NCBI RefSeq assembly: GCF_002078015.1 | Contig: NZ_LWBP01000188.1 | Span: 124,001 to 188,000 of the forward strand | Direction: 5' to 3' | Origin: Niastella populi | Lineage (GTDB): Bacteria; Bacteroidota; Bacteroidia; Chitinophagales; Chitinophagaceae | Length of the DNA stretch: 64,000 bases | Shown here: one piece after another, positions 34,160-42,134 of the stretch | Layout: each line of letters begins with the position of its first letter | Numbering within the stretch: position 1 is the first letter of the stretch | Notes under the pieces: generated by a model | What the model was told of the DNA's origin: nothing | Database searches by the model: none | Seen by the model: only the letters and a program-made list of their open reading frames with translations | Program-made: the position numbers and the translations under genes

Positions 34160-35185
34160 ATGAAGAGCTATTCAATTCACGTAAGCAAAATCGATCGTGA
34201 AGATGCGTTTAAGGAACTGGCGCTTGCAATGGGTGGCGTGCTGCAGGAAAGCAATTCGCTGTTGACATTTTCCGGTGAGTGGGGGCGGGGTAAAATAAAA
34301 AAGTACCATCTTGACGCCGGCTTATATATGCGAGTGTGGGATCTGTACTTACTGAAGCCGATTGAGCTGATCAGGGAAGCCCTGCCTGTTTATATTACAG
34401 ACAACGGATTTACCCTTTTATGTTTACATACGCCTGAGTCAATTGATTTGAAGAGTATCAATCAGCACCAGCAGTTCAGTAAAGTAAGGGAGCGGCGCTT
34501 TGCCCTGGTTCCCGATGCGGTAAATGTAAGTTTACAACTGAATGCGCACCTGCCCGTACAATTGATTGATTTTAGCATTTCTGCATACTGGCTTAAACAG
34601 CAACCCGGGTATGTGCATGTTGCCGGGTATTTCAATGATGGCATCATGGAAGATAACGGCATACCATTGCTGATAGAGCCCTGTCAGGCGAAGGCGAATA
34701 TGCTGGCAGCCAAACTGATCGATTGGCTGGAAGATCAAAAATCCGATCCGGGGGTTCTGTTACCAATGGCAGAGGCGTTGATAAAGGATTTTTTGAGCGC
34801 CCCTGCAAAAGAGGAAACCGAAAAAACGAATGGCAACATAGAACTGTATTATGAGAAAGTGAAGGAGGCGGAAGCCATCCTGATCTCCAATCTGCAAAAG
34901 TCGCCGCCGCGTATGAGCATTATAGCCAAAACGGTGGCGTTGAGTGAATCTACATTAAAGCGATACTTCAAGCTGATCTATGGTAAAAGCGTTTACGAAT
35001 ATTATTTGAACCGGAAAATGGAAATGGCCAGAACACTGATGTTGCAGCGGCCTTATTCGGTAAATGAAATTGCCGAAATGATGGGTTATGAGAAAGTGAG
35101 CCATTTTATTGAGATCTTTAAAAAGCACCATGGCTATTCGCCCGGAACCATCAAGCGGAAGCACAGCGAGATGTTGAGTTCATGA
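34160..35185 (+). CDS. AraC family transcriptional regulator
   Basis: 341 residues. The N-terminal 200 residues are an unassigned sensing domain (ISAYWLKQQPGYVHVAGYFND). The C-terminus is an AraC-type double helix-turn-helix: MSIIAKTVALSESTLKRYFKLIYGKSVYEYYLNRKMEMARTLML and PYSVNEIAEMMGYEKVSHFIEIFKKHHGYSPGTIKR, with the conserved GYxxxSxFxxxFKxxxGxSP pattern slightly altered. It is not adjacent on the same strand to an obvious target; the divergent T9SS FG-GAP gene is one candidate. Confidence 0.92.
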   Translation: MKSYSIHVSKIDREDAFKELALAMGGVLQESNSLLTFSGEWGRGKIKKYHLDAGLYMRVWDLYLLKPIELIREALPVYITDNGFTLLCLHTPESIDLKSINQHQQFSKVRERRFALVPDAVNVSLQLNAHLPVQLIDFSISAYWLKQQPGYVHVAGYFNDGIMEDNGIPLLIEPCQAKANMLAAKLIDWLEDQKSDPGVLLPMAEALIKDFLSAPAKEETEKTNGNIELYYEKVKEAEAILISNLQKSPPRMSIIAKTVALSESTLKRYFKLIYGKSVYEYYLNRKMEMARTLMLQRPYSVNEIAEMMGYEKVSHFIEIFKKHHGYSPGTIKRKHSEMLSS

Positions 35186-35534
35186 GCGGGACATTGTCAG
35201 GGTAACCGGAACCTGAGAACGATAATCCTTTATAGCGGGCCCGGAAATGCAGCAACCCCAATATCAAATTATCGAATTATCACATTATCACATTAATTCA
35301 ACCTCGTCCCCTCAGTCGGCGTGCAGTATAAGCCCTGCGAAGCGCATGCTTTGCGGGGTTTTATTTTTTGAGGACGAAAACTAAAAATTAAACAGTAGAA
35401 TTGGAAGATTATTGGCAGCGAATCGTTGGAAGTATAGAATGGAGGTAACTATTAATCATTCGCAATTAAAAGCGAACCACTAAATTGAACGACCCCATTA
35501 TCACATTATCAAATTATCACATTATCGAATTAGC
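35186..35534. other. Intergenic region with CATTATC micro-repeats and terminator
   Basis: 349 nt. Micro-repeats of ATTATCACATTATC type occur near 35265-35295 and 35495-35530, the second directly against the stop of the PNPOx-like gene. A terminator hairpin lies between them at 35333. Confidence 0.6.
35333..35368 (+). terminator. Rho-independent terminator
   Basis: Arms CCCTGCGAAGC (35333-35343) and GCTTTGCGGGG (35348-35358) with GCAT loop, followed by TTTTATTTTT. It is 148 nt after the AraC gene stop and is its likely end signal. Confidence 0.7.
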
Positions 35535-36047
35535 CTAAAATCCCAACCGGGGCATAGGCCGCAAGATATATGGCTCTGTACGGGCAGGTTCCCTGAACAA
35601 CCAGTTATAGAAACGGTTTATTAGTCCAAGCAGGTTCGATTTATAGGCAAATCGTGGCTGGAACGGGTAATACTGTGCACTGCCGATCTTTACTTTCACC
35701 AGCACCATCTCTTTAAAAGCTTTTTCTTTGATTTCGTCCGGCAGGCCGATCAAACTATTAAGCTCTTCGGGATCGTTTATTACGTAAGCTTTTCCAATGA
35801 TCTGCAGGTAATAACCTTTGCCTTTGCGATAGAACTGCATATGTGCGGGAAATTCGCGGTCGAACTCATTCAGTTGCTGCTCGGGCCGGTTCATAAAGAA
35901 CCAGATATTGGCCAGTTCATCTACTTTAAGAATGCTTACAATAGTGGTAGGGAATTTTAACACGCCTCCGCTCAAATTATAAAACAACGCACTGCCTATT
36001 CCCTGTATTTTATCCTGTAAGAAAGGTATACTGTCAGCGTGCCTCAT
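35535..36047 (-). CDS. Pyridoxamine 5'-phosphate oxidase-like protein (general stress type)
   Basis: 170 residues. A split-barrel flavin-binding fold is suggested by SALFYNLSGGVLKFPTTIVSILKVDELANIWFFMN, followed by HMQFYRKGKGYYLQIIGKAYVINDPEEL and VLVKVKIGSAQYYPFQP, the arrangement of GSP26/PNPOx-like proteins. These bind FMN or F420 and are often stress-induced; the exact reaction is unknown. It is divergent from the DUF892 gene, with the dyad at 36130 in between. Confidence 0.8.
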   Translation of the reverse strand: MRHADSIPFLQDKIQGIGSALFYNLSGGVLKFPTTIVSILKVDELANIWFFMNRPEQQLNEFDREFPAHMQFYRKGKGYYLQIIGKAYVINDPEELNSLIGLPDEIKEKAFKEMVLVKVKIGSAQYYPFQPRFAYKSNLLGLINRFYNWLFREPARTEPYILRPMPRLGF

Positions 36048-36129
36048 ATATGTGTGTTTTAGGTGTTAAAGTTCAAATCCAATACCAGTAAAAAAATGTA
36101 CCCTAAACAGGCAGTTTTGTTGGGGTCAC

Positions 36130-36147
36130 GTAGACATTTTTCTACAC
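36130..36147. promoter_or_regulatory. GTAGA-N6-TCTAC dyad, copy 1
   Basis: GTAGA (36130-36134), spacer CATTTT, TCTAC (36141-36145) then ACA. It lies 94 nt before the DUF892 ATG and 83 nt upstream of the divergent PNPOx-like gene, so it could act on both. Confidence 0.5.
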
Positions 36148-36238
36148 AAGACTGCACATATAGTAATAGTACGTGGCACCCCTTTTTCATCTGTCGTCGG
36201 GTTACAATCGTTTTTTTATCACCACAAAACAATGCGTT

Positions 36239-36850
36239 ATGGAAAGATCAGCGAGGAGTTCAAAAAATCAGGCGGCTGCTAACAAGGGGAGCAAAGCTGC
36301 TTCGGGTAAGAAAGATAACCAGACAAAGGATAACCAATCGTTATTGAGAAAGTTTTTTGTAGAAGAATTACAGGATATCTATTGGGCCGAAAAACATTTG
36401 GCGAAAGAGTTGCCCAAATTGCAGAAAGCCTCCACAAGTGAGGAATTGGCCGATGCTTTTGGCGATCACCAGGCAGCTACCGAAGAACACGTTAGTCGCC
36501 TGGAAGATGTTTTTAAAATGATGGGCGAAACTCCCAAAGCCAAGAAATGCGAAGCAATGGAAGGGCTGGTTAAAGAAGCGCAGCACATAATTGAGGAAAC
36601 AGATGAAGAAACAGCCACCCGCGATGTGGCTTTAATTATGGCTGCACAGAAGGTAGAGCATTATGAAATAGCAACTTATGGAAGTTTGGTGCAATTGGCA
36701 AAAACCATCGGAATGATGGAGGTAGCCGAAGTACTGGCCGAAACACTCGATGAAGAAAAGGAAGCCGATCTGCTGTTGACCAGCATTGCTGAAGGCAGCG
36801 CAAACGAAGAAAGTTCAACGGAAGAAGGGAATGATGGAGAAGAAGAATAA
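36239..36850 (+). CDS. Ferritin-like DUF892 (YciE/YciF) protein
   Basis: 203 residues from the ATG at 36239; the frame from 36173 crosses the likely promoter. A Lys/Ser-rich N-terminal tail (about 1-35) precedes a ferritin-like four-helix domain: FFVEELQDIYWAEKHLAKELPKL, FGDHQAATEEHVSRLEDVFKMMG, DVALIMAAQKVEHYEIATYGSL and ETLDEEKEADLLLTSIAE. Conserved Glu and His residues (Q-D-I-Y-W-A-E, T-E-E-H, K-V-E-H-Y-E) can bind a di-metal centre. YciF-type proteins are osmotic and general stress proteins. The acidic tail (EESSTEEGNDGEEE) is a local addition. Confidence 0.9.
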   Translation: MERSARSSKNQAAANKGSKAASGKKDNQTKDNQSLLRKFFVEELQDIYWAEKHLAKELPKLQKASTSEELADAFGDHQAATEEHVSRLEDVFKMMGETPKAKKCEAMEGLVKEAQHIIEETDEETATRDVALIMAAQKVEHYEIATYGSLVQLAKTIGMMEVAEVLAETLDEEKEADLLLTSIAEGSANEESSTEEGNDGEEE

Positions 36851-37055
36851 CGAACGAGATTAATAGAACATTAAAAAAACAGCTCATTTGCCCGAAATGG
36901 CTACCCTGGTATAACTTTTTTAGTTCTGGTTATAGATTTAGGGGTTTTTTAAGGTCTACTGGTGTCGGGCCATTCCTGGCCTGACTTTTTTTTGCCTATA
37001 CTCCTCGTTTGGTTTTTGGATCTCCCAATTCCTGCATTTTCAAAAAGGACGTATT

Positions 37056-37526
37056 ATGCGAAAGAAGAAAAGAAAGAGCAGGCTCTCCGCCCTGTTCCAG
37101 AAAATGTCGGTCAAAATAACCAAAGCAACCGGTTCGCCCCTGGCATTTAGCATAGCATTGATCGTGGTTTTGATCTGGGGTATAACCGGGCCGGTCTTCG
37201 GGTTTTCAGATACCTGGCAACTGGTGATCAATACCGGCACTACCATTATTACTTTTTTAATGGTCTTCATCATTCAACAATCTCAAAATAAAGATACTAC
37301 GGCCATTCAGCTAAAACTGAACGAATTGATAGCCTGTAATGAGCGGGCCAGCAACCGTTTGGTCGATATAGAGGACCTTACGGAAGAAGAACTGGAGAAG
37401 ATCAGGAAGTTCTATGTAAAACTTTCGGCCCTGGCAGAAAAGGAGGGCGATGTGAGCAGTTCACACTCCCTTAGCGAGGCGGAGAATTTACACGAATTCA
37501 AATTGAAACGTAAAACCGGAAGATGA
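37056..37526 (+). CDS. Low-affinity iron permease family protein
   Basis: 156 residues. A basic N-terminus is followed by two membrane segments (PLAFSIALIVVLIWGITGPVFGF and LVINTGTTIITFLMVFIIQ), then QSQNKDTTAIQLKLNELIACNERASNRLVDIEDLTEEEL, the conserved core of the Fet4-like family found in bacteria. Despite the name, transport activity of these short bacterial members is uncertain. Its stop overlaps the start of the topoisomerase gene by 4 nt (ATGA), an unusual pairing that recurs in stress-gene groups. Confidence 0.88.
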   Translation: MRKKKRKSRLSALFQKMSVKITKATGSPLAFSIALIVVLIWGITGPVFGFSDTWQLVINTGTTIITFLMVFIIQQSQNKDTTAIQLKLNELIACNERASNRLVDIEDLTEEELEKIRKFYVKLSALAEKEGDVSSSHSLSEAENLHEFKLKRKTGR

Positions 37527-38614
37527 TGGAGCAACTGGCAAAAGTGACGCACCGGCAACATTTGAAGATATACAGGGACTATGCAAAAGCTGCCACACTG
37601 GCCGATCTCGTATATGTGTCGGATACCCAACCCGGCATTCTTCGCTATAAAAAGGGCAGGGGGTATATGTACATGTATGAAGGCAAGCTATTACGTAAGA
37701 AAAATGTAATAAAAAGGATCCGCAGCATGGCCATTCCGCCTTCCTGGACGTCGGTATGGATCTGCACCCTGCCAAACGGACATATACAGGCAACCGGGCT
37801 GGATATGCGTAAAAGAAAACAATATCGCTATCATCCCCTGTGGTCGGTATTACGCAATGAAACCAAATTTCACCGGTTGTATGAATTTGGAAAAGCGCTG
37901 CCTGGCTTAAGAACTAAGCTGGAGAGTGATCTAAGCCAACGGGGGTTGACCGCATCGAAGGTGATCGCCACCGTTATCAGCCTTATGGAACGAACATACA
38001 TTCGCGTAGGCAGCTGCGAATATGAAAAGCAGAATGGCTCACACGGAATTACCACGTTGAAGGACAACCACGTAGCCGTTGCCGGAGACACCATTCGGTT
38101 TTCGTTCAGGGGAAAAAAAGGCGTAAGCCACGATATAACGTTGAAAAGTAAGCGGTTGGCCCGCATTGTAAAAAACTGCCGCGAAATTCCGGGGAAAGAA
38201 CTATTTCAATATTATGACGAGGAAGGAAATAAACATCCGGTTGATTCGGGCATGATTAACAGTTATATAAAGGATGCGACGGGCATGGATTTCACTTCGA
38301 AGGATTTCAGGACATGGGCAGGCTCTATGAATTTATTGCAATCGCTGCAGGCCGTTGGCGAGGCGGTTACAGCCGCTGAAAATAAGAAGAACATTGTGAC
38401 CGCACTCGATGCAGTAAGCCTAAAGTTAGGGAATACACGCACTGTGTGTAAGAAATACTACGTTCACCCGGGCCTGATAGCCTTGTACGAGGAGAATAAG
38501 CTAAATAAGTACCTATCGCAGTTAGAAAATGAACCGTGTACTGAAGGAACAACAGGGCTGCATGCAGATGAACAGATTTTGATGAAAATTCTACAGTCGT
38601 TCCACAAAAGTTAG
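37523..38614 (+). CDS. DNA topoisomerase IB (poxvirus type)
   Basis: 363 residues, typical of bacterial TopIB. The N-terminal domain has GRGYMYMYEGKLLRKKNVIKRIRSMAIPPSWTSVWIC and GHIQATGLDMRKRKQYRYHPLW. The catalytic domain shows VISLMERTYIRVGSCEYEKQNGSHGITTLKDNHV with the catalytic Arg, the KGVSHDITLKSKRL lysine hairpin, TSKDFRTWAG (second Arg) and NTRTVCKKYYVHPGLI with the active-site Tyr. It relaxes DNA through a 3'-phosphotyrosine link. It is coupled by a 4-nt overlap to the iron-permease-like gene. Confidence 0.95.
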   Translation: MMEQLAKVTHRQHLKIYRDYAKAATLADLVYVSDTQPGILRYKKGRGYMYMYEGKLLRKKNVIKRIRSMAIPPSWTSVWICTLPNGHIQATGLDMRKRKQYRYHPLWSVLRNETKFHRLYEFGKALPGLRTKLESDLSQRGLTASKVIATVISLMERTYIRVGSCEYEKQNGSHGITTLKDNHVAVAGDTIRFSFRGKKGVSHDITLKSKRLARIVKNCREIPGKELFQYYDEEGNKHPVDSGMINSYIKDATGMDFTSKDFRTWAGSMNLLQSLQAVGEAVTAAENKKNIVTALDAVSLKLGNTRTVCKKYYVHPGLIALYEENKLNKYLSQLENEPCTEGTTGLHADEQILMKILQSFHKS

Positions 38615-38694
38615 GTGATATTGGGAACTATTTTCTACAGATACAATTTGTTCCCGTTTAAAATTTTAGGCATAGTTTTTATAAATATATATGT

Positions 38695-38740
38695 AGCCGG
38701 CGTTGCTGAAAAGTAATATCAGAAGTGGGAGCCGGCTTTT
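38695..38740 (+). other. Stem-loop with 29-nt loop
   Basis: Arms AGCCGGC (38695-38701) and GCCGGCT (38731-38737) followed by TTTTAAAA. With the terminator at 38802 it could bound a small RNA, but no promoter was identified. Confidence 0.3.
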
Positions 38741-38801
38741 AAAATCGATAGTAAAAACTCATTATAAACTTACGCTACAAATCAGGCCTTAACCAAGGAC
38801 T

Positions 38802-38828
38802 CCCGATGTTTCTACATCGGGTTTTTTT
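38802..38828 (+). terminator. Strong rho-independent terminator
   Basis: Arms CCCGATGT and ACATCGGG around TTCT, followed by TTTTTTT. It lies 188 nt after the topoisomerase stop. Confidence 0.8.
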
Positions 38829-39185
38829 ATTTTATCTGCACCTGGCGATCAGCCGTAGCACATACCCATTTGGATCAAGTCAAAAAAATGGGGGATTATA
38901 GTCAAACATGGTAGGGTAATGGTACCTGCATTGTAGGTTAATGGTAGCCAGATAGCCGGCGTATTGTACTGAGATACGCCGGGAATTGCCTGCGGCCCCT
39001 CTACCGATACCTGGTGTGTGAGGCAATCGCCAGCGTGTCATCAGGCAATCTGCAGGGTGTTCGCGAGTTATACACATATATACAAATACCCGTTTCAGTA
39101 TACTTTCATTGGCTTTTAATAATAGTTCAACCGGAGTGCAAGGCCATTGCAAATGTACTCCGAAGCCATTACCATAAGATTTACA

Positions 39186-39295
39186 TCCCGTAAAGGTCAC
39201 GTAAAGGTCTCGTGAAGGTCCCGTAAGAGTCTCGTAAAGGTCTTGTGAAAGTCTCGTGAAGGTCCCGTGAGGGTCTGGTGATTGTCTTGTGTAGA
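39186..39295. repeat. Tandem array, ten units of 11 bp
   Basis: Ten head-to-tail 11-mers with consensus TCTCGTGAAGG; examples are TCCCGTAAAGG, TCACGTAAAGG, TCTCGTGAAGG, TCTTGTGAAAG. All units are exactly 11 nt long although substitutions accumulate, most at the right end. Confidence 0.9.
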
Positions 39296-39520
39296 AAGAA
39301 TGCTGATCGCAGTATGGATAATAAATGCTGTCAATGGTATAACCTGGTGCAATATACTAAAAAAGGGAAAGATGGCCCGAATACATTCTATAATAAGAAT
39401 AACCATTCCTGCTCCCCAACCTTCCAGCATGATCCCCCATTTCAGATCCGATTCGGATCGTTGAAGTACTTTTATGGCTGTCATTGAACAGCGCCATTCA
39501 TTGTATAAACGTTATGTCAT

Positions 39521-39595
39521 GCATATGTGAACCATGTGTCAAAGCGGGGTGTTCTTCAATGAAGCATACATGCCTGACACATGGCTCACACATGC
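39521..39595. repeat. Long imperfect inverted repeat
   Basis: Left arm 39521-39541 (begins GCATATGTGAACC) and right arm 39575-39595 (begins TGACACATGG) pair at 19 of 21 positions around 33 nt. It could be a structured RNA, a REP-like element or a mobile-element remnant. Confidence 0.6.
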
Positions 39596-39635
39596 TTTTG
39601 CGATCTTGTAAACCTGTTCGGGGTGGGTGAAAATG

Positions 39636-39662
39636 AAAAAAGAAGCCTGAAAGCTTCTTTTT
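39636..39662. terminator. Bidirectional terminator-like hairpin
   Basis: AAAAAAGAAGC (39636-39646) and GCTTCTTTTT (39653-39662) around CTGAAA. A and T runs on both sides allow use on either strand; no gene ends close by. Confidence 0.5.
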
Positions 39663-39893
39663 GGTATTATGTTGTATAACGATTGGAAATTGTACCGGAA
39701 ACGGCACGCATTCACCTTTGACTGCCGCCATATTCACCGGAAGTACTGCGTTAAGCGGGTTCATTGGCCATTGGCCTGGTTTCATGTGACCGCAGTTCTG
39801 CAATAAGCGCGGTTCATTCACCATTCACCATTGGCCTGGCCATTTCATCGGAGGCCCTGTATTAAGCGGGTCTTTTGCTCATTGCCTTCTGCC

Positions 39894-40211
39894 TCATCTT
39901 TTTTTCTTTGCCGTTGTTCTTCTGCCCGCCGATTTCTTTGCGCTACGCTTTTTCGCTGTAGTTCTCTTCTTAGCCGTAGCCCTTTTCTTTCCCGGGGCTT
40001 TTTTCTTCGCCGTCGTTCTCTTTTTAGCGGTTTTCTTTTTCGGCGCCGGCACCTTTGCGCCTTTTTCGCGCGCTTCGGATAAACCGATGGCAATGGCCTG
40101 TTTACGGCTGGTTACCTTTTTCCCGCTCCGTCCGCTTCGCAATGTTCCTTTCTTCTTTCGTCGCATTGCGCTCTCCACTGTCTTTTGCGATTTTCTTGAA
40201 TATTTAGCCAT
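39894..40211 (-). CDS. DUF6496 protein with histone-like Lys/Arg tail
   Basis: 105 residues. The N-terminal half has the DUF6496 core (SRKSQKTVESAMRRKKKGTLRSGRSGKKV, SRKQAIAIGLSEAREKGAKVP). The C-terminal 50 residues are almost only Lys, Arg, Ala, Thr and Pro in TAKKR-like repeats, as in bacterial H1-like proteins. It probably binds DNA or RNA non-specifically. The repeats cause long false frames on both strands over the same bases. Position among topoisomerase IB and stress genes fits a nucleoid or stationary-phase role. Confidence 0.9.
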   Translation of the reverse strand: MAKYSRKSQKTVESAMRRKKKGTLRSGRSGKKVTSRKQAIAIGLSEAREKGAKVPAPKKKTAKKRTTAKKKAPGKKRATAKKRTTAKKRSAKKSAGRRTTAKKKR

Positions 40212-40588
40212 AACTAAAGTATTTTATCATTGCTGAATATTAATACCATCAATAAGTTGCAAATTACTGTGCCACCGGTGAATCGTTTTTGTCGATGGCA
40301 ACATATTGTTGTTTGTTTACACCGATGCCGCAAAGTGTAGAAGCGGTTTCCCATTCAAATTACATCCACATTATAGTAGCCTGTAAAACAGAGAGGAATA
40401 ATTTTTTATTACCTACTGTGTCGTTGTACTGACGTGATGTTTATTGTGATGCTTGCCTGGCCTGTATAATGGCAGATAACGACACAATAACATTACACTT
40501 AAAACCGGATTAGTAAAAATTACGTGTGATGCATCACGTTGTATTAAATGAAAATTATCATTTATTAGCAAACTCAAAATGTGATCAT
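40212..40588. other. Divergent intergenic region
   Basis: 377 nt between the DUF6496 gene and the PA2169-type gene. A perfect 12-bp palindrome GTGATGCATCAC lies at 40526-40537, 51 nt before the PA2169-type ATG. Nothing else was recognised. Confidence 0.5.
40526..40537. promoter_or_regulatory. 12-bp palindrome upstream of the PA2169-type gene
   Basis: GTGATGCATCAC, perfect, in the leader or promoter of the gene at 40589. Possible operator; no partner regulator is known here. Confidence 0.3.
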
Positions 40589-41056
40589 ATGGTACAGAAT
40601 AAGGAAATCATTGAAGTATTGAACGATCTTATCAGAATCAATAACGATCGTACTGCAGGTTACACCAGAGCCTCAGAAGATACAAAAACAGTAGACGTTG
40701 ACCTAAGGACCATATTTGAAAGAATGGCCGATGAAAGCCGCCAGAACGCCATCGAGCTTACAGCTCAGGTGGGCCGTCTGGGTGGTGAACCTGCAACCGG
40801 TACTACCACTTCAGGTAAAATTTACAGGGCATGGATGAACGTGAAAGACATGTTCACCGGTAAAGACCGGCATGCATTGCTGGCTTCCTGCGAATACGGG
40901 GAAGATGCAGCTCAACGCGCTTATGAAGATGCGCTGGCCTCTGACGCGCCCTTGCCAACTGATGTAAGGCAGTTAATAACGAGCCAGAAATCTTCTTTGA
41001 GAAATGCACACGATATGATCAAAAGGTACAGGGATTTACACGAGATCACTAAATAA
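40589..41056 (+). CDS. PA2169 family four-helix-bundle protein
   Basis: 155 residues from the ATG at 40589; the earlier frame start at 40526 falls in a palindrome. It consists of amphipathic helices: EIIEVLNDLIRINNDRTAGYTRASEDTKTVDVDLRTIFERMADES, then RQNAIELTAQVGRLGG, TTSGKIYRAWMNVKDMFTGKDRHALLASCEYGEDAAQRAYEDAL, and a last helix LITSQKSSLRNAHDMIKRYRDLHE. This is the ferritin-like DUF2383/PA2169 pattern with a Glu-rich core. Function is unknown; such genes are usually stress-induced. A strong terminator follows. Confidence 0.92.
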   Translation: MVQNKEIIEVLNDLIRINNDRTAGYTRASEDTKTVDVDLRTIFERMADESRQNAIELTAQVGRLGGEPATGTTTSGKIYRAWMNVKDMFTGKDRHALLASCEYGEDAAQRAYEDALASDAPLPTDVRQLITSQKSSLRNAHDMIKRYRDLHEITK

Positions 41057-41097
41057 GCATCTTCAAAATAGTGGCTTTAGTACTGTAGAGCAAAAAC

Positions 41098-41133
41098 ACA
41101 GGCCGGGTAAGTTAGATTACCTGGCCTGTTTGT
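41098..41133 (+). terminator. Rho-independent terminator
   Basis: Arms ACAGGCCGGGTAA (41098-41110) and TTACCTGGCCTGT (41117-41129) with one mismatch, then TTGTTT. It ends the PA2169-type gene. Confidence 0.8.
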
Positions 41134-41268
41134 TTCGTGGCGTAAATACTTCAAACTGTTGATTATATATTTAAAAATACACATGTATGTGGGGAATTTT
41201 ATACACTCTTTGATGAAAAACAGGCCAAAACATGCTGGCAGTAATTTTTATAATAATGATCAAATGAA

Positions 41269-41619
41269 ATGGGCATGAAAGCAGATTATAACAGGTCTAC
41301 TCCATATATACAGAGCATGGTGTCGTGTTTAAGCAAGGTGGTGGACGATGGTTACAAAGAGGATTTTATCGCTACCCGCGAAGGCCTTGAATCATCCAGT
41401 ACCCGAAAACTATACGGCCCTAATGAAGTGAAAGTAGTTACTTCATTCCGGTTTGAAGGTTTTTCCGACCCACACGATAGCGCAGTATTATATGTAATTG
41501 AGACAGCTGACGGTGTAAAAGGAACACTCATAGATGGCTGCGGCACACTGGCCGATCCATTCGTTTACAAATTCATCCTCGACGTTGAATCACGAAACGA
41601 AAAACTCATGATCAACTGA
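41269..41619 (+). CDS. Small protein of the family often misnamed phosphoribosylpyrophosphate synthetase
   Basis: 116 residues from the ATG at 41269 (41275 is an alternative). YIQSMVSCLSKVVDDGYKEDFIATREGL, then VTSFRFEGFSDPHDSAVLYVIETADGVKGTLIDGCGTLADP. This matches a small Bacteroidota protein family found in databases under a phosphoribosylpyrophosphate synthetase label; it is far too short for that enzyme and has no PRPP motif. Function is unknown. It is a one-gene unit with a terminator after it. Confidence 0.75.
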   Translation: MGMKADYNRSTPYIQSMVSCLSKVVDDGYKEDFIATREGLESSSTRKLYGPNEVKVVTSFRFEGFSDPHDSAVLYVIETADGVKGTLIDGCGTLADPFVYKFILDVESRNEKLMIN

Positions 41620-41656
41620 CCTATATTTTTTCCATTATAAATACGTAGTGATCAAG

Positions 41657-41686
41657 GGCTGCTCTGATTATCAGGGCAGCCTTTTT
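41657..41686 (+). terminator. Rho-independent terminator
   Basis: GGCTGCTCTGAT (41657-41668) pairs with ATCAGGGCAGCC (41670-41681), followed by TTTTT. It ends the gene at 41619. Confidence 0.8.
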
Positions 41687-41723
41687 ATTTCCTTTCCGGT
41701 TCACCGGTATAAGTGTAAAATAA

Positions 41724-41753
41724 AAGGCTACAGTATTGACGTACTGTAGCCTT
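41724..41753 (-). terminator. Rho-independent terminator of the lmo0937-type gene
   Basis: Perfect 12-bp arms AAGGCTACAGTA and TACTGTAGCCTT; on the minus strand a TTTATTTTA tract follows. It lies 34 nt past the stop at 41788. Confidence 0.75.
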
Positions 41754-41787
41754 GCTTAATCCTAAACAATACTATCATCTGGATAAA

Positions 41788-41934
41788 CTATGTGCTGCGC
41801 ATTAAACCGAGAATTAATGATATAACGGCCAGTACGATCAGAATATGTATTAAGCCACCTGCACTATATACAAAGAATCCTAATAACCAGCCCACAACTA
41901 ATATCACTGCAATAAGATACAATATACTTCTCAT
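41788..41934 (-). CDS. lmo0937-type small membrane protein
   Basis: 48 residues from the ATG at 41934. Two hydrophobic helices (ILYLIAVILVVGWLLGFFVY and GLIHILIVLAVISLILGL) are joined by the turn SAGG and end in a short MRST tail. This is the exact layout of the lmo0937 family: tiny two-span membrane proteins common in stress-gene groups of Bacteroidota. Function is unknown. The length, family fit and its own terminator make it a real gene. Confidence 0.85.
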   Translation of the reverse strand: MRSILYLIAVILVVGWLLGFFVYSAGGLIHILIVLAVISLILGLMRST

Positions 41935-42134
41935 GGTGAACAATTTTTTAGGTTGCGTAATATGTTATAGTAATAAAAATCTATTGCCAGGCAGTGGCTT
42001 CAGATAAGGTTGAAAACAGTCAACATTCAGCGGTGCGATGTAGAAGAAATTGCTCATGGCACCGGTATTTACCTTCATTGCTCAGAGGGGGAACATTCTT
42101 TTTACTGGCATCATATATGATCATCTTTAAAGCA

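Larger units (their letters stand above)
38615..39893. other. 1.28-kb gene desert with repeats and hairpins
   Basis: No convincing gene on either strand; the frames at 38880-39200, 39197-39484 and 39498-39824 (minus) lack protein character and two run through repeats. It holds two hairpins (38695, 38802), an 11-bp x 10 tandem array (39186-39295), a 75-nt dyad (39521-39595), an A/T-flanked hairpin (39636-39662) and ATTCACCATTGGCC micro-repeats (about 39755-39845). Confidence 0.6.

Noticed and set aside
36172-36190. Possible sigma-54 promoter (TGGCAC-N5-TTTCA) before the DUF892 gene
   Set aside because: The invariant GC of the -12 element is TC here, so it fails the key test for sigma-54 sites.
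38880-39200. 106-codon minus-strand frame in the gene desert
   Set aside because: No motif, signal or conserved composition; likely chance.
39186-39295. Tandem repeats read as a CRISPR array
   Set aside because: Units are 11 nt with no unique spacers between them, and no cas gene is present.
39197-39484. 95-codon minus-strand frame across the tandem repeat
   Set aside because: Its C-terminus is only the translated 11-bp repeat, and no family character or promoter is seen.
39498-39824. 108-codon minus-strand frame
   Set aside because: It reads through a long inverted repeat and a terminator-like hairpin; composition is not protein-like.
39831-40093. Ser/Phe-rich and Arg-rich frames opposite or alongside the DUF6496 gene
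   Set aside because: They are shadows of its Lys/Arg-rich repeats.
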